DNA of 64,000 nucleotides from Niabella yanshanensis (GTDB lineage Bacteria; Bacteroidota; Bacteroidia; Chitinophagales; Chitinophagaceae), in contig NZ_CP139960.1 of the NCBI RefSeq assembly GCF_034424215.1, positions 2,542,001 through 2,606,000 on the forward strand. Direction: 5' to 3'. The notes beneath the pieces were generated by a model that ran no database searches, was not told the origin of the DNA, and was given only the letters and a program-made list of their open reading frames with translations. Below, piece by piece: positions 16,766 through 24,319 of this stretch (within the stretch, counting starts at the first letter, position 1; each line of letters begins with the position of its first letter). The position numbers and the translations under genes were made by a program.

Positions 16766-17034
16766 TCGTTTAAAGATCACTACATTTAATTTATTCGAAT
16801 CATTTAAGGAATTGCGCTGAAGCTTTCTCAGGATATATATATATCGGTCTTATTATAAAGGCAACTTGCAACCACATCGGCTTGCATTTATTGAGGTTAT
16901 CTTCCTCCCTGGGCGGATACCATGTACTCTTGTCAGGCAATTGCTATGTGGTGAATAATAAAATAAGATAGATTTCATTAATTTGTCTGTGTAATATCGA
17001 TCCGTCTGTGAAGCATCTTATTAAAAGAATAATC

Positions 17035-17322
17035 ATGAATATCGAAGACTTTAAGAACACATTGAATAGTGATGCACCCCCATTACATTTTTCAGATCTC
17101 CAACAAGGCCTCTGGTATGCAGCCAAAGGAGACTGGGATGCAGCACATAATATAGCACAGGAACACGAAGGCTCGAAAGACTTCGATCATTTACATGCCC
17201 ATTTGCATCGTGTAGAAGGCGATGAATGGAATGCAGGTTACTGGTATAGGCGGGCAGGCGTCCAAATACCTGCAAAACCGGTTACCGAGGAATTGAACGA
17301 TTTAATAATCTTATGGAGCTGA
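17035..17322 (+). CDS. Conserved hypothetical protein
   Basis: About 95 residues, no signal peptide or membrane helix. It is rich in His, Trp and acidic residues: QQGLWYAAKGDWDAAHNIAQ, then HAHLHRVEGDEWNAGYWYRRAG. The pattern resembles a short helical, TPR-like repeat. I recall similar proteins in other Bacteroidota, but no function. The ATG at 17035 (MNIEDFKN) is chosen over the ATG at 17008 because the upstream nine residues look like untranslated leader. Confidence 0.7.
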   Translation: MNIEDFKNTLNSDAPPLHFSDLQQGLWYAAKGDWDAAHNIAQEHEGSKDFDHLHAHLHRVEGDEWNAGYWYRRAGVQIPAKPVTEELNDLIILWS

Positions 17323-17391
17323 TCATAACGGAAAATCGACTTACTGTCATTGTTTAATAAAAAAGGCGCCTAAGATATTGCATCGTAACCA

Positions 17392-17853
17392 TCATTTAAT
17401 CATTCGTTGCGCCTGCGCCTTTAGTTCTGCCGGAAGTGATTTCTGAACAGCTTTGAGTTCTTTAGCTAAACTTTTACCTAGTTTTTTTTCTACTATCGAA
17501 CGCATGGTAACTTTTACTACCCCATGATCGTAATCGCTTAGCAAACTGCCTAAAATAGACTTAGCAGTATCCGCGTCCTGGCTGGCTGCACCATAGGCCG
17601 CCGCGATGCGCACGGTGGAAAATTTATTGCCTGCAGCCGCCACCAGTGCTCCTTTTGCCGATTCGCCGTTGATATAACCTAGCAAATACGCTGCTTTTGT
17701 TGCCAGGTTCTCATCACTCCCTTCTGTTATTTCCTGCAAAAAGGGCACAGCCGCTGCGCCAAATTTTTGGGCTGCCCCCGGGTAGTCCAGCTCATCCTGT
17801 CTTAAAAAAGCAAGGATATCTTCATTTATATTTGTATTTGTAGCTTTTGCCAT
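17392..17853 (-). CDS. HEAT-repeat protein
   Basis: 153 residues of paired helices, a HEAT/PBS lyase-like repeat fold used for protein binding: LATKAAYLLGYINGESAKGALVAAA, then STVRIAAAYGAASQ, then DHGVVKVTMRSIVEKKLG. The N-terminus MAKATNTNINEDILAFL shows no signal peptide. It lies 21 bases downstream of the LGFP metalloprotease gene on the same strand, so the two are likely one operon and the protein may be a partner or inhibitor of that enzyme (inference only). The lysine-rich C-terminus is basic. Confidence 0.75.
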   Translation of the reverse strand: MAKATNTNINEDILAFLRQDELDYPGAAQKFGAAAVPFLQEITEGSDENLATKAAYLLGYINGESAKGALVAAAGNKFSTVRIAAAYGAASQDADTAKSILGSLLSDYDHGVVKVTMRSIVEKKLGKSLAKELKAVQKSLPAELKAQAQRMIK

Positions 17854-17874
17854 GATTTCAGTTTTATTGATTAT

Positions 17875-19140
17875 TTAAATAAGCCTGGATAGTCCGCTGT
17901 TCAGCAAGGCTGTAACCTCTGTATTCACCAGGTCTGGCGGTGGATTCGTTATATTAAAAGTACCATTGCCCGTCATAAGCCGGTTGTTATTGTTCACGTG
18001 ATGTATACCCAACACATGCCCAAACTCATGTCCCAGCGTCCAGCGCGACGCCGTTCTGACTACCACACAACCGGGTCTGCCGGAAGGATGCGCGGCACAA
18101 CCATTATAACCAGGCACAGTGCTTCTTACATAGTAAACCACCAGGTCGTTGGTGCCAACAAAATTACGGTTGCCAAATAGCGTAATCTGTTCGGCAGTAA
18201 CACTGCCCATCGTACAGCCGCCTACATCCACGTCTTCAAGCGTGGAGAGGCTCAGGTTTTCGGTAGTCGACCAGTCTACTCTTATACCAGCGGTAGCATA
18301 AACATCCTGCATCGCGGCAAACTGCTCGTTCAATGTAAACGATATAGGCGCTACCAGCTGCTTCACATGAACGCGAACAAACTGCCGCAGTACGCGTGCG
18401 CCCTGCGTGGGGCTCCAGTAAATACTGCCTTTTTGAAAATGTGATATCCGGCCGGCGCCGCCAAAAACTACCTCTTCATTCGATACGGGGTATCCTAAAA
18501 CGCTCCGCTCCCAACCCAGCGAGGCCCAATGATCTCTTATGGCGCCATGAACTTCCCATGCTCCCGTAGTGGGATGCCAGTAAATACTACCGCCCTGGAA
18601 ATGATTATAGCGACCGGCTCCGTCAGGCGTTTTGGTTTCGTTGGTTAACGGATAGCCGAGAAAACTTTTTTCCCAACCCAGAGATGCCCAACGGTTCCTT
18701 ATAGAGCCGTGCACCTCCCAGGCCCCGGTGCTTGGATGCCAGTAAATACTGCCTCCCTGGAAATGATTATAACGGCCCGTTCCATCGGGTGTTTTAGTTT
18801 CATCTGTTATCGGGTACCCCAACAGGCTGCGTTCCCATCCCATAGATGACCAGCGGGCCCGGATCAATCCATGTACTTCGTGAGCGCCGGTAGCGTGATG
18901 CCAGTAAATGCTGCCATTTACATAGTGCTGGTACTTACCTATACCGTCAGGACAGGTTAATATACCCGTGGTGTTAGTTCCCAGCCAGCCGGAAGCGCCT
19001 CCAAGAGACCAGTACTTGGCAGTAATGGGATGTATTTGTAAAATGGTATTTGCTGTTGCACTGCTGACAGCAGCGCTAATTGCCGGATTGGTGATGACAG
19101 GACCGGGCTTTTCTTCGGGTGTTTTTCGAGCTTTTGCCAT
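17875..19140 (-). CDS. LGFP-repeat protein with a zinc metalloprotease domain
   Basis: 421 residues. Four or five tandem LGFP repeats of about 52 residues span roughly 37-265 (SxGWERSLLGYPITDETKTP, GRYNHFQGGSIYWHP, GAWEVHGSIRxRWASLGWE). LGFP repeats are best known in secreted or cell-wall proteins of actinobacteria. A C-terminal domain holds the zinc-binding motif HEFGHVLGIHH (HExxHxxGxxH, metzincin-like) followed by RLMTGN, a plausible Met-turn. No Sec signal, lipobox or membrane helix is visible at the N-terminus (MAKARKTPEEKPGP), which is odd for an enzyme of this design. The repeats are also similar at DNA level, so copy-number change by recombination is possible. Substrate unknown. Confidence 0.8.
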   Translation of the reverse strand: MAKARKTPEEKPGPVITNPAISAAVSSATANTILQIHPITAKYWSLGGASGWLGTNTTGILTCPDGIGKYQHYVNGSIYWHHATGAHEVHGLIRARWSSMGWERSLLGYPITDETKTPDGTGRYNHFQGGSIYWHPSTGAWEVHGSIRNRWASLGWEKSFLGYPLTNETKTPDGAGRYNHFQGGSIYWHPTTGAWEVHGAIRDHWASLGWERSVLGYPVSNEEVVFGGAGRISHFQKGSIYWSPTQGARVLRQFVRVHVKQLVAPISFTLNEQFAAMQDVYATAGIRVDWSTTENLSLSTLEDVDVGGCTMGSVTAEQITLFGNRNFVGTNDLVVYYVRSTVPGYNGCAAHPSGRPGCVVVRTASRWTLGHEFGHVLGIHHVNNNNRLMTGNGTFNITNPPPDLVNTEVTALLNSGLSRLI

Positions 19141-19282
19141 AATTAGATGTTTTAAGGGTTGACACGATAATTCATACAGCTAAATCTTCTCAGGTGTTTA
19201 TGGGTCAATTGTGATTAACTATCGCAATGCAATGTTACAATCAATCGTTGCCCCTCACAATACCTAAAACACGGTACAACAA

Positions 19283-19310
19283 AAAAGCGCTTCATTACTG
19301 AAGCGCTTTT
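19283..19310. terminator. Bidirectional intrinsic terminator after tsf
   Basis: A perfect 12-bp stem, AAAAGCGCTTCA with TGAAGCGCTTTT, around a TTAC loop, flanked by A and T runs. It lies 21 bases after the tsf stop and ends the rplM-rpsI-rpsB-tsf transcript. Confidence 0.9.
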
Positions 19311-19331
19311 AAAATCTATTCTTATGGTTGA

Positions 19332-20162
19332 TTAACCTAAAGCTACTCTTTTGAATTCTAAAACTTTCACACCGTTTTCTTTCAGGTAGTCGCCAACAGA
19401 TTTGCTACCATCTTTTACGAAGGCCTGTGCAGTTAAAGTTTGTTCTTTAAAGAACGCACCTAATTTACCTTCAGCAATCTTAGCAATCATTTCTTCAGGC
19501 TTGCCTGCCATTTTAGGATCTTCTTTCATGATATCCATGATAACCGCTTTCTCACGGGCTACCACGTCAGCAGGAACGCTGTCAGCATCTACTGCAACAG
19601 GGCTTAAAGCAGCAACCTGCATTGCTACATCTTTACCTGCTTCAGCCGCTTCTTTATCCAAGGCAACCAATACACCAATACGGTTAGCACCATGAATGTA
19701 AGAAGCAACATAAGGAGCGGTTACTTTTTCAAACTTAGTGATACCGATTTTTTCGCCGATTGCAGCCAGCTTATCATTGATCAATTCAGAAATTTTGGTT
19801 CCGTTTACAGAAGCTTCATTCAACTCTTCAGCAGAGTTTACATTGCCTTCGATAGCTGCATCAGCGATGCTTTTTACGAATGCGATGAAATCTTCATTTT
19901 TAGAAACGAAGTCAGTTTCGCAACTTACACATACAACGATACCCGTTGTGTTATCTGCTGTAGTTTGTGCAATTACCACACCTTCTTTCGCTTCACGATC
20001 GCTACGTTTTGCAGCCACTTTCTGACCTTGTTTACGTAACCAGTCGATAGCCGCTTCAAAATCGCCATTTGTTTCTGTAAGTGCTTTACGGCAATCTAAC
20101 ATACCCGCACCCGTAGCCTGGCGCAGCTTATTAATATCTTGTGCTGTAGGTGAATAAGACAT
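19332..20162 (-). CDS. tsf: Translation elongation factor Ts
   Basis: Nucleotide exchange factor that regenerates EF-Tu-GTP. At 276 residues it has family length. The N-terminal UBA-like domain contains LRQATGAGMLDCRKALTETNGD, with the conserved Thr-Gly-Ala-Gly-Met, and CETDFVSKNEDF is the core-domain signature; IHGANRIGVLV follows. It is last in the conserved order rplM-rpsI-rpsB-tsf and is followed by a strong terminator. A word-repeat hairpin lies in the 207-base gap from rpsB. Confidence 0.97.
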   Translation of the reverse strand: MSYSPTAQDINKLRQATGAGMLDCRKALTETNGDFEAAIDWLRKQGQKVAAKRSDREAKEGVVIAQTTADNTTGIVVCVSCETDFVSKNEDFIAFVKSIADAAIEGNVNSAEELNEASVNGTKISELINDKLAAIGEKIGITKFEKVTAPYVASYIHGANRIGVLVALDKEAAEAGKDVAMQVAALSPVAVDADSVPADVVAREKAVIMDIMKEDPKMAGKPEEMIAKIAEGKLGAFFKEQTLTAQAFVKDGSKSVGDYLKENGVKVLEFKRVALG

Positions 20163-20308
20163 ATAATTTTTTATTTTTTAGGTTTATCGCTTAAAGGTTA
20201 TTTTCAAACATAAACCAAACTGTAGTAATGTAATCTTATATTATTATTAAGTCAACAGAGAATATCTATGGTGATAGATGTAATCATTCGACTGTTGGCA
20301 ATAAAAAA

Positions 20309-20361
20309 GTTCATAGTTCATGGTCCATAGCAATGAACTATCAACCATGAACTATCAACTC
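20309..20361. repeat. Intergenic iterated-word hairpin (AGTTCAT/ATGAACT)
   Basis: GTTCATAG/GTTCATGG words on one arm and ATGAACTATC words on the other. ATAGTTCATGGT (20313-20324) is perfectly complementary to ACCATGAACTAT (20344-20355), a 12-bp stem with a 19-base loop. It lies in the rpsB-tsf spacer, 9 bases from the rpsB stop codon. The rest of the spacer shows no clear promoter. Confidence 0.7.
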
Positions 20362-20369
20362 TATACGAA

Positions 20370-21266
20370 TTATCTTCTTGGAGCTCCGCTTCTCGCGCCG
20401 CCACCGCCGCCAGTGCTTCTTCTGCGCTGACCGCCTTGTCCCTGACCTTGTCCGCCACCGCGTCCGCCGCGTCCACGACCTGCTTCTGCTTCAGCTTCCG
20501 CCTGTATTTTCGCAGCTTGCTTTTCGTTCTCGTCAGAGAAGTTATCCTCTACATCCTCATCTTTAGCAGCTTGTCTTTCAGCTAAACCTTCTTCGATTGC
20601 AGCAGTGATATAGTTTACTACGATCGCGATAGATTTTGTAGCATCGTCGTTTGCAGGGATTGCAAAATCAACTTTGTTAGGATCACAGTTGGTATCAACC
20701 ACACCGAAAGTGCTGATGCCAAGACGTTTTGATTCAGCCAATGCAATATGCTCATGACCGATATCAACAATGAATAAAGCAGCAGGTACACGGCCCAGTT
20801 GAGCGATACCACCTAATACTTTTTCCATTTTCTCTTTATCACGTGTTAAAGTCAAACGCTCTTTTTTGGTGATGCTGTCGAAAGAACCATCAGCCAGCAT
20901 TTTTTCAATGCTCTGCATTTTCTTTACGCTCTTACGTACGGTGTTGAAGTTAGTTAACATACCACCCAACCAACGCTCAGTAACATAAGGCATGCCTACT
21001 TTCTGTGCGCATTCTGTAACGATGTCTTTTGCTTGTTTTTTGGTACCAACAAACAATATTTTTTTACCGCTGCGTGCAATTTGTTTCATTGCAGCTGCAG
21101 TTTCCTGCAGGCACTCAACAGTTTTGTTCAGATCAATAATGTGGATACCTTTTTTCTCAGCAAAAATGTAAGGCAACATTTTGGGGTTCCATTTCTTTTT
21201 TAAGTGACCGAAATGTACACCCGCTTCCAGAAGCTGCTGTTGTAATGATGTATTATTATTTTCCAT
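20370..21266 (-). CDS. rpsB: 30S ribosomal protein S2 with a Gly/Arg-rich C-terminal tail
   Basis: Structural protein of the small ribosomal subunit. The core (residues 1 to about 230) is standard: LLEAGVHFGHLKKKWNPKM, FVGTKKQAKD, YVTERWLGGMLTNF, and DTNCDPNKVDFAIPANDDA. The total of 298 residues is longer than usual (about 240-260) because of an extra C-terminus: an acidic and Ala/Glu-rich linker (EDVEDNFSDENEKQAAKIQAEAEAEA), then a tail of about 36 residues made of Gly, Arg, Gln and Ser, resembling an RGG-type RNA-binding region. It follows rpsI on the same strand. Confidence 0.96.
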   Translation of the reverse strand: MENNNTSLQQQLLEAGVHFGHLKKKWNPKMLPYIFAEKKGIHIIDLNKTVECLQETAAAMKQIARSGKKILFVGTKKQAKDIVTECAQKVGMPYVTERWLGGMLTNFNTVRKSVKKMQSIEKMLADGSFDSITKKERLTLTRDKEKMEKVLGGIAQLGRVPAALFIVDIGHEHIALAESKRLGISTFGVVDTNCDPNKVDFAIPANDDATKSIAIVVNYITAAIEEGLAERQAAKDEDVEDNFSDENEKQAAKIQAEAEAEAGRGRGGRGGGQGQGQGGQRRRSTGGGGGARSGAPRR

Positions 21267-21281
21267 TTAAAGTATAAGTTT

Positions 21282-21350
21282 AAAGTTTGAAGTAAAAAGT
21301 TTAAAGTTTGCCTAAGGATGCTAACCTTAAACTTTAAACATTTAAACAAA
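21282..21350. repeat. Intergenic iterated-word hairpin (AAAGTTT words)
   Basis: TTTAAAGTTT words on one arm and AAACTTTAAA words on the other. GTTTAAAGTTT (21299-21309) pairs perfectly with AAACTTTAAAC (21329-21339). It fills the rpsI-rpsB spacer and ends one base from the rpsI stop codon. Confidence 0.7.
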
Positions 21351-21740
21351 TTAACGTTTAGAGAACTGGTAGCTCTTTCTTGCTTTTTTATGACCGAATT
21401 TCTTACGCTCAACAGAACGTGGATCACGTTTTAGTAAACCGGCTGCTTTTAAAGCAGGGCGAAATTCGGGATTCAGATCAACTAATGCACGGGCAATACC
21501 CAGCATAGCCGCTTCTGCCTGACCTTTTACACCTCCACCAGCTGCATTGATTTTTATATCATATTTATCCGCAGCTTCAACAGTTCTTAGGGGACGATCC
21601 ACCTGGTTTTGAAGATATACCAGTGAAAAATAATTTTTATAATCTTTATCGTTTACAGTGATAGCACCAGAACCCCTGCTGATGAAAATACGGGTAACTG
21701 CTTCCTTACGGCGACCAACTGCATTTTTTTGTTTTTCCAT
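21351..21740 (-). CDS. rpsI: 30S ribosomal protein S9
   Basis: Small-subunit protein whose C-terminal tail reaches the P-site tRNA. Its 129 residues carry VGRRKEAVTRIFI, then GGGVKGQAEAAMLGIARAL, and the basic end KKFGHKKARKSYQFSKR with the conserved terminal Lys-Arg. It follows rplM, as in most bacteria. A word-repeat hairpin lies in the spacer on each side. Confidence 0.97.
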   Translation of the reverse strand: MEKQKNAVGRRKEAVTRIFISRGSGAITVNDKDYKNYFSLVYLQNQVDRPLRTVEAADKYDIKINAAGGGVKGQAEAAMLGIARALVDLNPEFRPALKAAGLLKRDPRSVERKKFGHKKARKSYQFSKR

Positions 21741-21751
21741 TTATTTGAAGA

Positions 21752-21840
21752 TTTTAGTAGTTAGTAATTAGTAATTAGATATTAGACATTGTTGGATTCG
21801 CATCTAAATACTAAGGCGCTAAATACTTTGTACTAATTAA
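21752..21840. repeat. Intergenic iterated-word hairpin (TTAGTAA/TACTAA words)
   Basis: TTAGTAATTAG words near 21757-21785 and CTAAATACTAA/TACTAATTA words near 21802-21839 are complementary; TAATTAGTA (21765-21773) pairs perfectly with TACTAATTA (21831-21839). It occupies the rplM-rpsI spacer and includes the rplM stop codon. Confidence 0.6.
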
Positions 21841-22280
21841 AATTTAAGTTCTTTAGGTTGCTGTGCAGTGTGCGGATGAGTGCCACCAGCGTATACAAAT
21901 AATTTTTTGTACATCTTACGACCTAAACGGTTTTTAGGTAGCATCCCTTTTACCGCTCTTTCGATAATTACTTCAGGGCGACGTTTTTGTAAATCGGTAG
22001 CCAGTTCTTCCTTACGGCCACCCGGGTATCCGCTGAAAGTATCGTATACTTTCTGATCCAGTTTTTTACCGCTTAATTTAACTTTCTCACAGTTGGTAAC
22101 GATGATATAATCGCCTGTGTCAACGTGTGGAGTGTAAGACGCCTTGTGTTTACCGCGTAAAATAGCGGCAATACGGGAACACATACGACCTACGGTTTGA
22201 TTAGTACCGTCTACAACGTACCAGTTACGCTGCACAGTAGCCTCGTTCGCGTGCTTCGTGGTGAAATGTTGTTTGCTCAT
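21837..22280 (-). CDS. rplM: 50S ribosomal protein L13
   Basis: Early-assembling large-subunit protein; L13 also represses its own operon in some bacteria. Its 147 residues show the typical [27 protein letters not shown] start, the [17 protein letters not shown] block, and [19 protein letters not shown] followed by a C-terminal [13 protein letters not shown]. It is the first gene of the rplM-rpsI-rpsB-tsf cluster and is preceded by a structured leader with a terminator-like hairpin. Confidence 0.97.
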   Translation of the reverse strand: MSKQHFTTKHANEATVQRNWYVVDGTNQTVGRMCSRIAAILRGKHKASYTPHVDTGDYIIVTNCEKVKLSGKKLDQKVYDTFSGYPGGRKEELATDLQKRRPEVIIERAVKGMLPKNRLGRKMYKKLFVYAGGTHPHTAQQPKELKF

Positions 22281-22303
22281 TTTTTTAAAATTCTATTTGT
22301 TAT

Positions 22304-22353
22304 AAAAAACCGGGCTATCCCCCGGCCCCTCCCGATAAAACCGGAATTGGGAG
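22304..22353 (-). promoter_or_regulatory. Structured leader of rplM with a terminator-like hairpin
   Basis: Read on the minus strand, the leader begins with a hairpin, CTCCC/GGGAG (22329-22353, inner CCG/CGG), followed by CCGGG/CCCGG (22310-22325) and six T residues. It lies between the promoter and the rplM start, so it could terminate or allow transcription in response to free L13. Ribosomal protein leaders upstream of L13 are known in Bacteroidota; membership in that motif is not verified here. The rest of the 22364-22655 gap holds only the rplM promoter and plain A/T-rich sequence. Confidence 0.6.
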
Positions 22354-22355
22354 TG

Positions 22356-22390
22356 CAAAAGTAGGCAGTATATTACAAGAAAGGAACAAA
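22356..22390 (-). promoter_or_regulatory. Promoter of the rplM operon
   Basis: On the minus strand: -33 TTTG (22390-22387), a 23-base spacer, -7 TActTTTG (22363-22356). Transcription should start near 22350, at the first base of the leader hairpin. Confidence 0.7.
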
Positions 22391-22655
22391 AAAAGGCGCT
22401 ATTTTTTAAAGCACCTTTACAATTTATTGATTTTCAATAATATTTTTGACACTATTTTTAAACTATACTGAAAAAATGATGCTAGAAAGGGGATTGTATA
22501 CAAAAATATTCTTTATATAAGCGCATGAAGCAGGGAATGTGTTGCCGCAAAGATCATTAGATATCGCTTTAAAATGCATCGCCCTTGGTCCGGCTTGGGA
22601 AATGTGATGCGTATGGGCGAGACTTTATGGAGGCTATTCTGCGTATCTTTATAAT

Positions 22656-23194
22656 ATGAGTAGTGGCTATAGATTATTACCACATTACACCTATAATGAA
22701 TGGAAACGCTGGGAGGGAAAATGGGAGCTGATCGATGGTATTCCTTATGCTATGAGCCCGTCCCCGTTGCCCAAACATCAGAAAGCTGCGGCCGAATTAA
22801 GGTATGAGTTTACTTCGGCATTGAAGAAAAGCAAATGCACTAAATGTAGGGCGTATGACCCGTTAGATTATAAAATAACTGATGACACCATTTTAATTCC
22901 CGATATACTCATTGTTTGCGATGAAATCAAAAAACCCTGCCTCGACTTCGCGCCTTCCCTGGTGGTAGAAATTTTATCACCCGCCACCGCCCTGAAAGAT
23001 CGTAATACAAAGTATCAACTATACGAGCAACAACAAATTAGTATTACCTGATTATTGATACGGATACACAGGAAGTAGAGATTTATGAGCTGAAAGATCA
23101 TAAATATGCATTGCAGGCTTTTAGTACTCCATTTGCCTTTCAGCTTTCGGCCGATTGTAGTATTACAGTGGAGTTGGGAAATATATTTTCATAA
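22656..23194 (+). pseudogene. Frameshifted Uma2-family (PD-(D/E)XK-like) gene
   Basis: The first frame (22656-23051) encodes an N-terminus typical of Uma2 proteins: TYNEWKRWEGKWELIDGIPYAM, then LIPDILIVCD and SLVVEILSPATALKDRNTKYQLYEQ, with the Asp and Glu of a restriction endonuclease-like fold. It then stops in SIT. The expected remainder, YLIIDTDTQEVEIYELKD through VELGNIFS, continues in another frame to a stop at 23194. The shift near 23038-23048 equals loss of one base (or gain of two). It could be a real inactivation or a sequencing error. Uma2 proteins have no established function. Confidence 0.8.
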
Positions 23195-23214
23195 AGTCAA
23201 AATGATATAGAGCA

Positions 23215-23246
23215 TCAAAATAAAAGGCCGCTTTGCAGCAGCCTTT
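23215..23246 (-). terminator. Terminator after the susE-like gene
   Basis: On the minus strand AAAGGC pairs with GCCTTT around an inner GC pair and is followed by TTATTTT. It lies about 30 bases past the stop codon. Confidence 0.65.
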
Positions 23247-23276
23247 CAGGTTGTGATTTATATAGTATATTATGAT

Positions 23277-24302
23277 CTATTGTTTTGTAATCGTGTACTT
23301 CAGGTCAGGTACATCCAGTTTGATCAAATAGGTGCCTGATGAAGGCACTGCAATATCAGCTCCGCCTGAACTTAATATCCCATCCGATCCACCCAGGTTA
23401 GTTCCCCAATCGTGATTGTATCTGAACTTGAATTTGCCGGACGCATTCAAAGTTGTTATAACACTCCAGGTAGAATCCCCATTATGATATTTCATATCAG
23501 TATCGGTACTCCATCCGCCAACACTTGCATCACCAATTATCGACCATTGATTGTATTTTATGGAATAGGTGTTGGAATTCAGGTTGGCTATAATTTGATA
23601 CGAACCAGGATAGTTACCGCCTGCAGGTGGCGCCAAATTACCTCCTGAAGTGCTTAAGGTTCCGCCACCACCATCACCATAAGCGCCATCCCAGTTTTTG
23701 CCAGGAGTTATTTTAAATTCCAGGTTTCCGGGAGTAAATAAGATCGTACCCTGGTATATCCCATTTCCTGTTGCTGAAATAAGACTATCAGCCGAAGCCG
23801 GCGACCAGCCCTGATAAGCGCCTGGGACATACAGCCAGCTAACCAGCGGATAAGGCGTAACTTTTAATGAAACCACATTTGAGTATATTGGATCAATGCT
23901 AGCTGAAATGGAAGACGCAACACGTACATCAACATCGGAGGATGAACCGAAAGGCAGGTTTAACCTCAGCAACAGTGCATTAAAGTCTAACCCGGTATAT
24001 GCCAGCCTGGTAGTCCTGGAATTGAGGTTCACTAATAGCGGGTTCGCAAAATCGGTCCCTTTCAATGCCAATTGCAAAGTTTGGTTTACAACCGAAGAGT
24101 AACCATAGTCTGCAATGCCCCAGTTCAGCGCAATAACTGTATCGGGCTCCATGCTTTTCTGAAGCACTAATGTACTGGCAGATGAGCTTAATGTACCGGC
24201 AGTACCAGGCGTGGCTATGGCAAGCGTATCACTTTTATCACAGGAGGATAAAAGAGCTGCGCAAAACATAAAAAAAACTATTCTTAAAAAATATTTTTTC
24301 AT
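23277..24302 (-). CDS. susE: SusE-like starch/glycan-binding outer membrane lipoprotein
   Basis: Surface lipoprotein that helps SusC/SusD capture polysaccharide. The signal peptide MKKYFLRIVFFMFCAALLSSC ends in the lipobox LSSC. The 341 residues contain an N-terminal SusE-type Ig-like domain (TLVLQKSMEPDTVIALNWGIADYGYSS, about residues 45-140) and two C-terminal carbohydrate-binding-like repeats (LYVPGAYQGWSP and WSIIGDASVGGWSTDTDM), each ending in an aromatic strand (NTYSIKYN, LKYTITKQ). It is third in the susC-susD-susE operon, 17 bases after susD. Glucan binding is inferred from the nearby GH13 enzyme. Confidence 0.88.
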   Translation of the reverse strand: MKKYFLRIVFFMFCAALLSSCDKSDTLAIATPGTAGTLSSSASTLVLQKSMEPDTVIALNWGIADYGYSSVVNQTLQLALKGTDFANPLLVNLNSRTTRLAYTGLDFNALLLRLNLPFGSSSDVDVRVASSISASIDPIYSNVVSLKVTPYPLVSWLYVPGAYQGWSPASADSLISATGNGIYQGTILFTPGNLEFKITPGKNWDGAYGDGGGGTLSTSGGNLAPPAGGNYPGSYQIIANLNSNTYSIKYNQWSIIGDASVGGWSTDTDMKYHNGDSTWSVITTLNASGKFKFRYNHDWGTNLGGSDGILSSGGADIAVPSSGTYLIKLDVPDLKYTITKQ

Positions 24303-24319
24303 TTTACTCTTTTTTTAAA

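Noticed and set aside
17875-18960. CRISPR or satellite repeat suggested by the tandem DNA similarity
   Set aside because: The repeats are in frame and encode LGFP protein repeats of about 52 residues; no spacers or short palindromic repeats exist.
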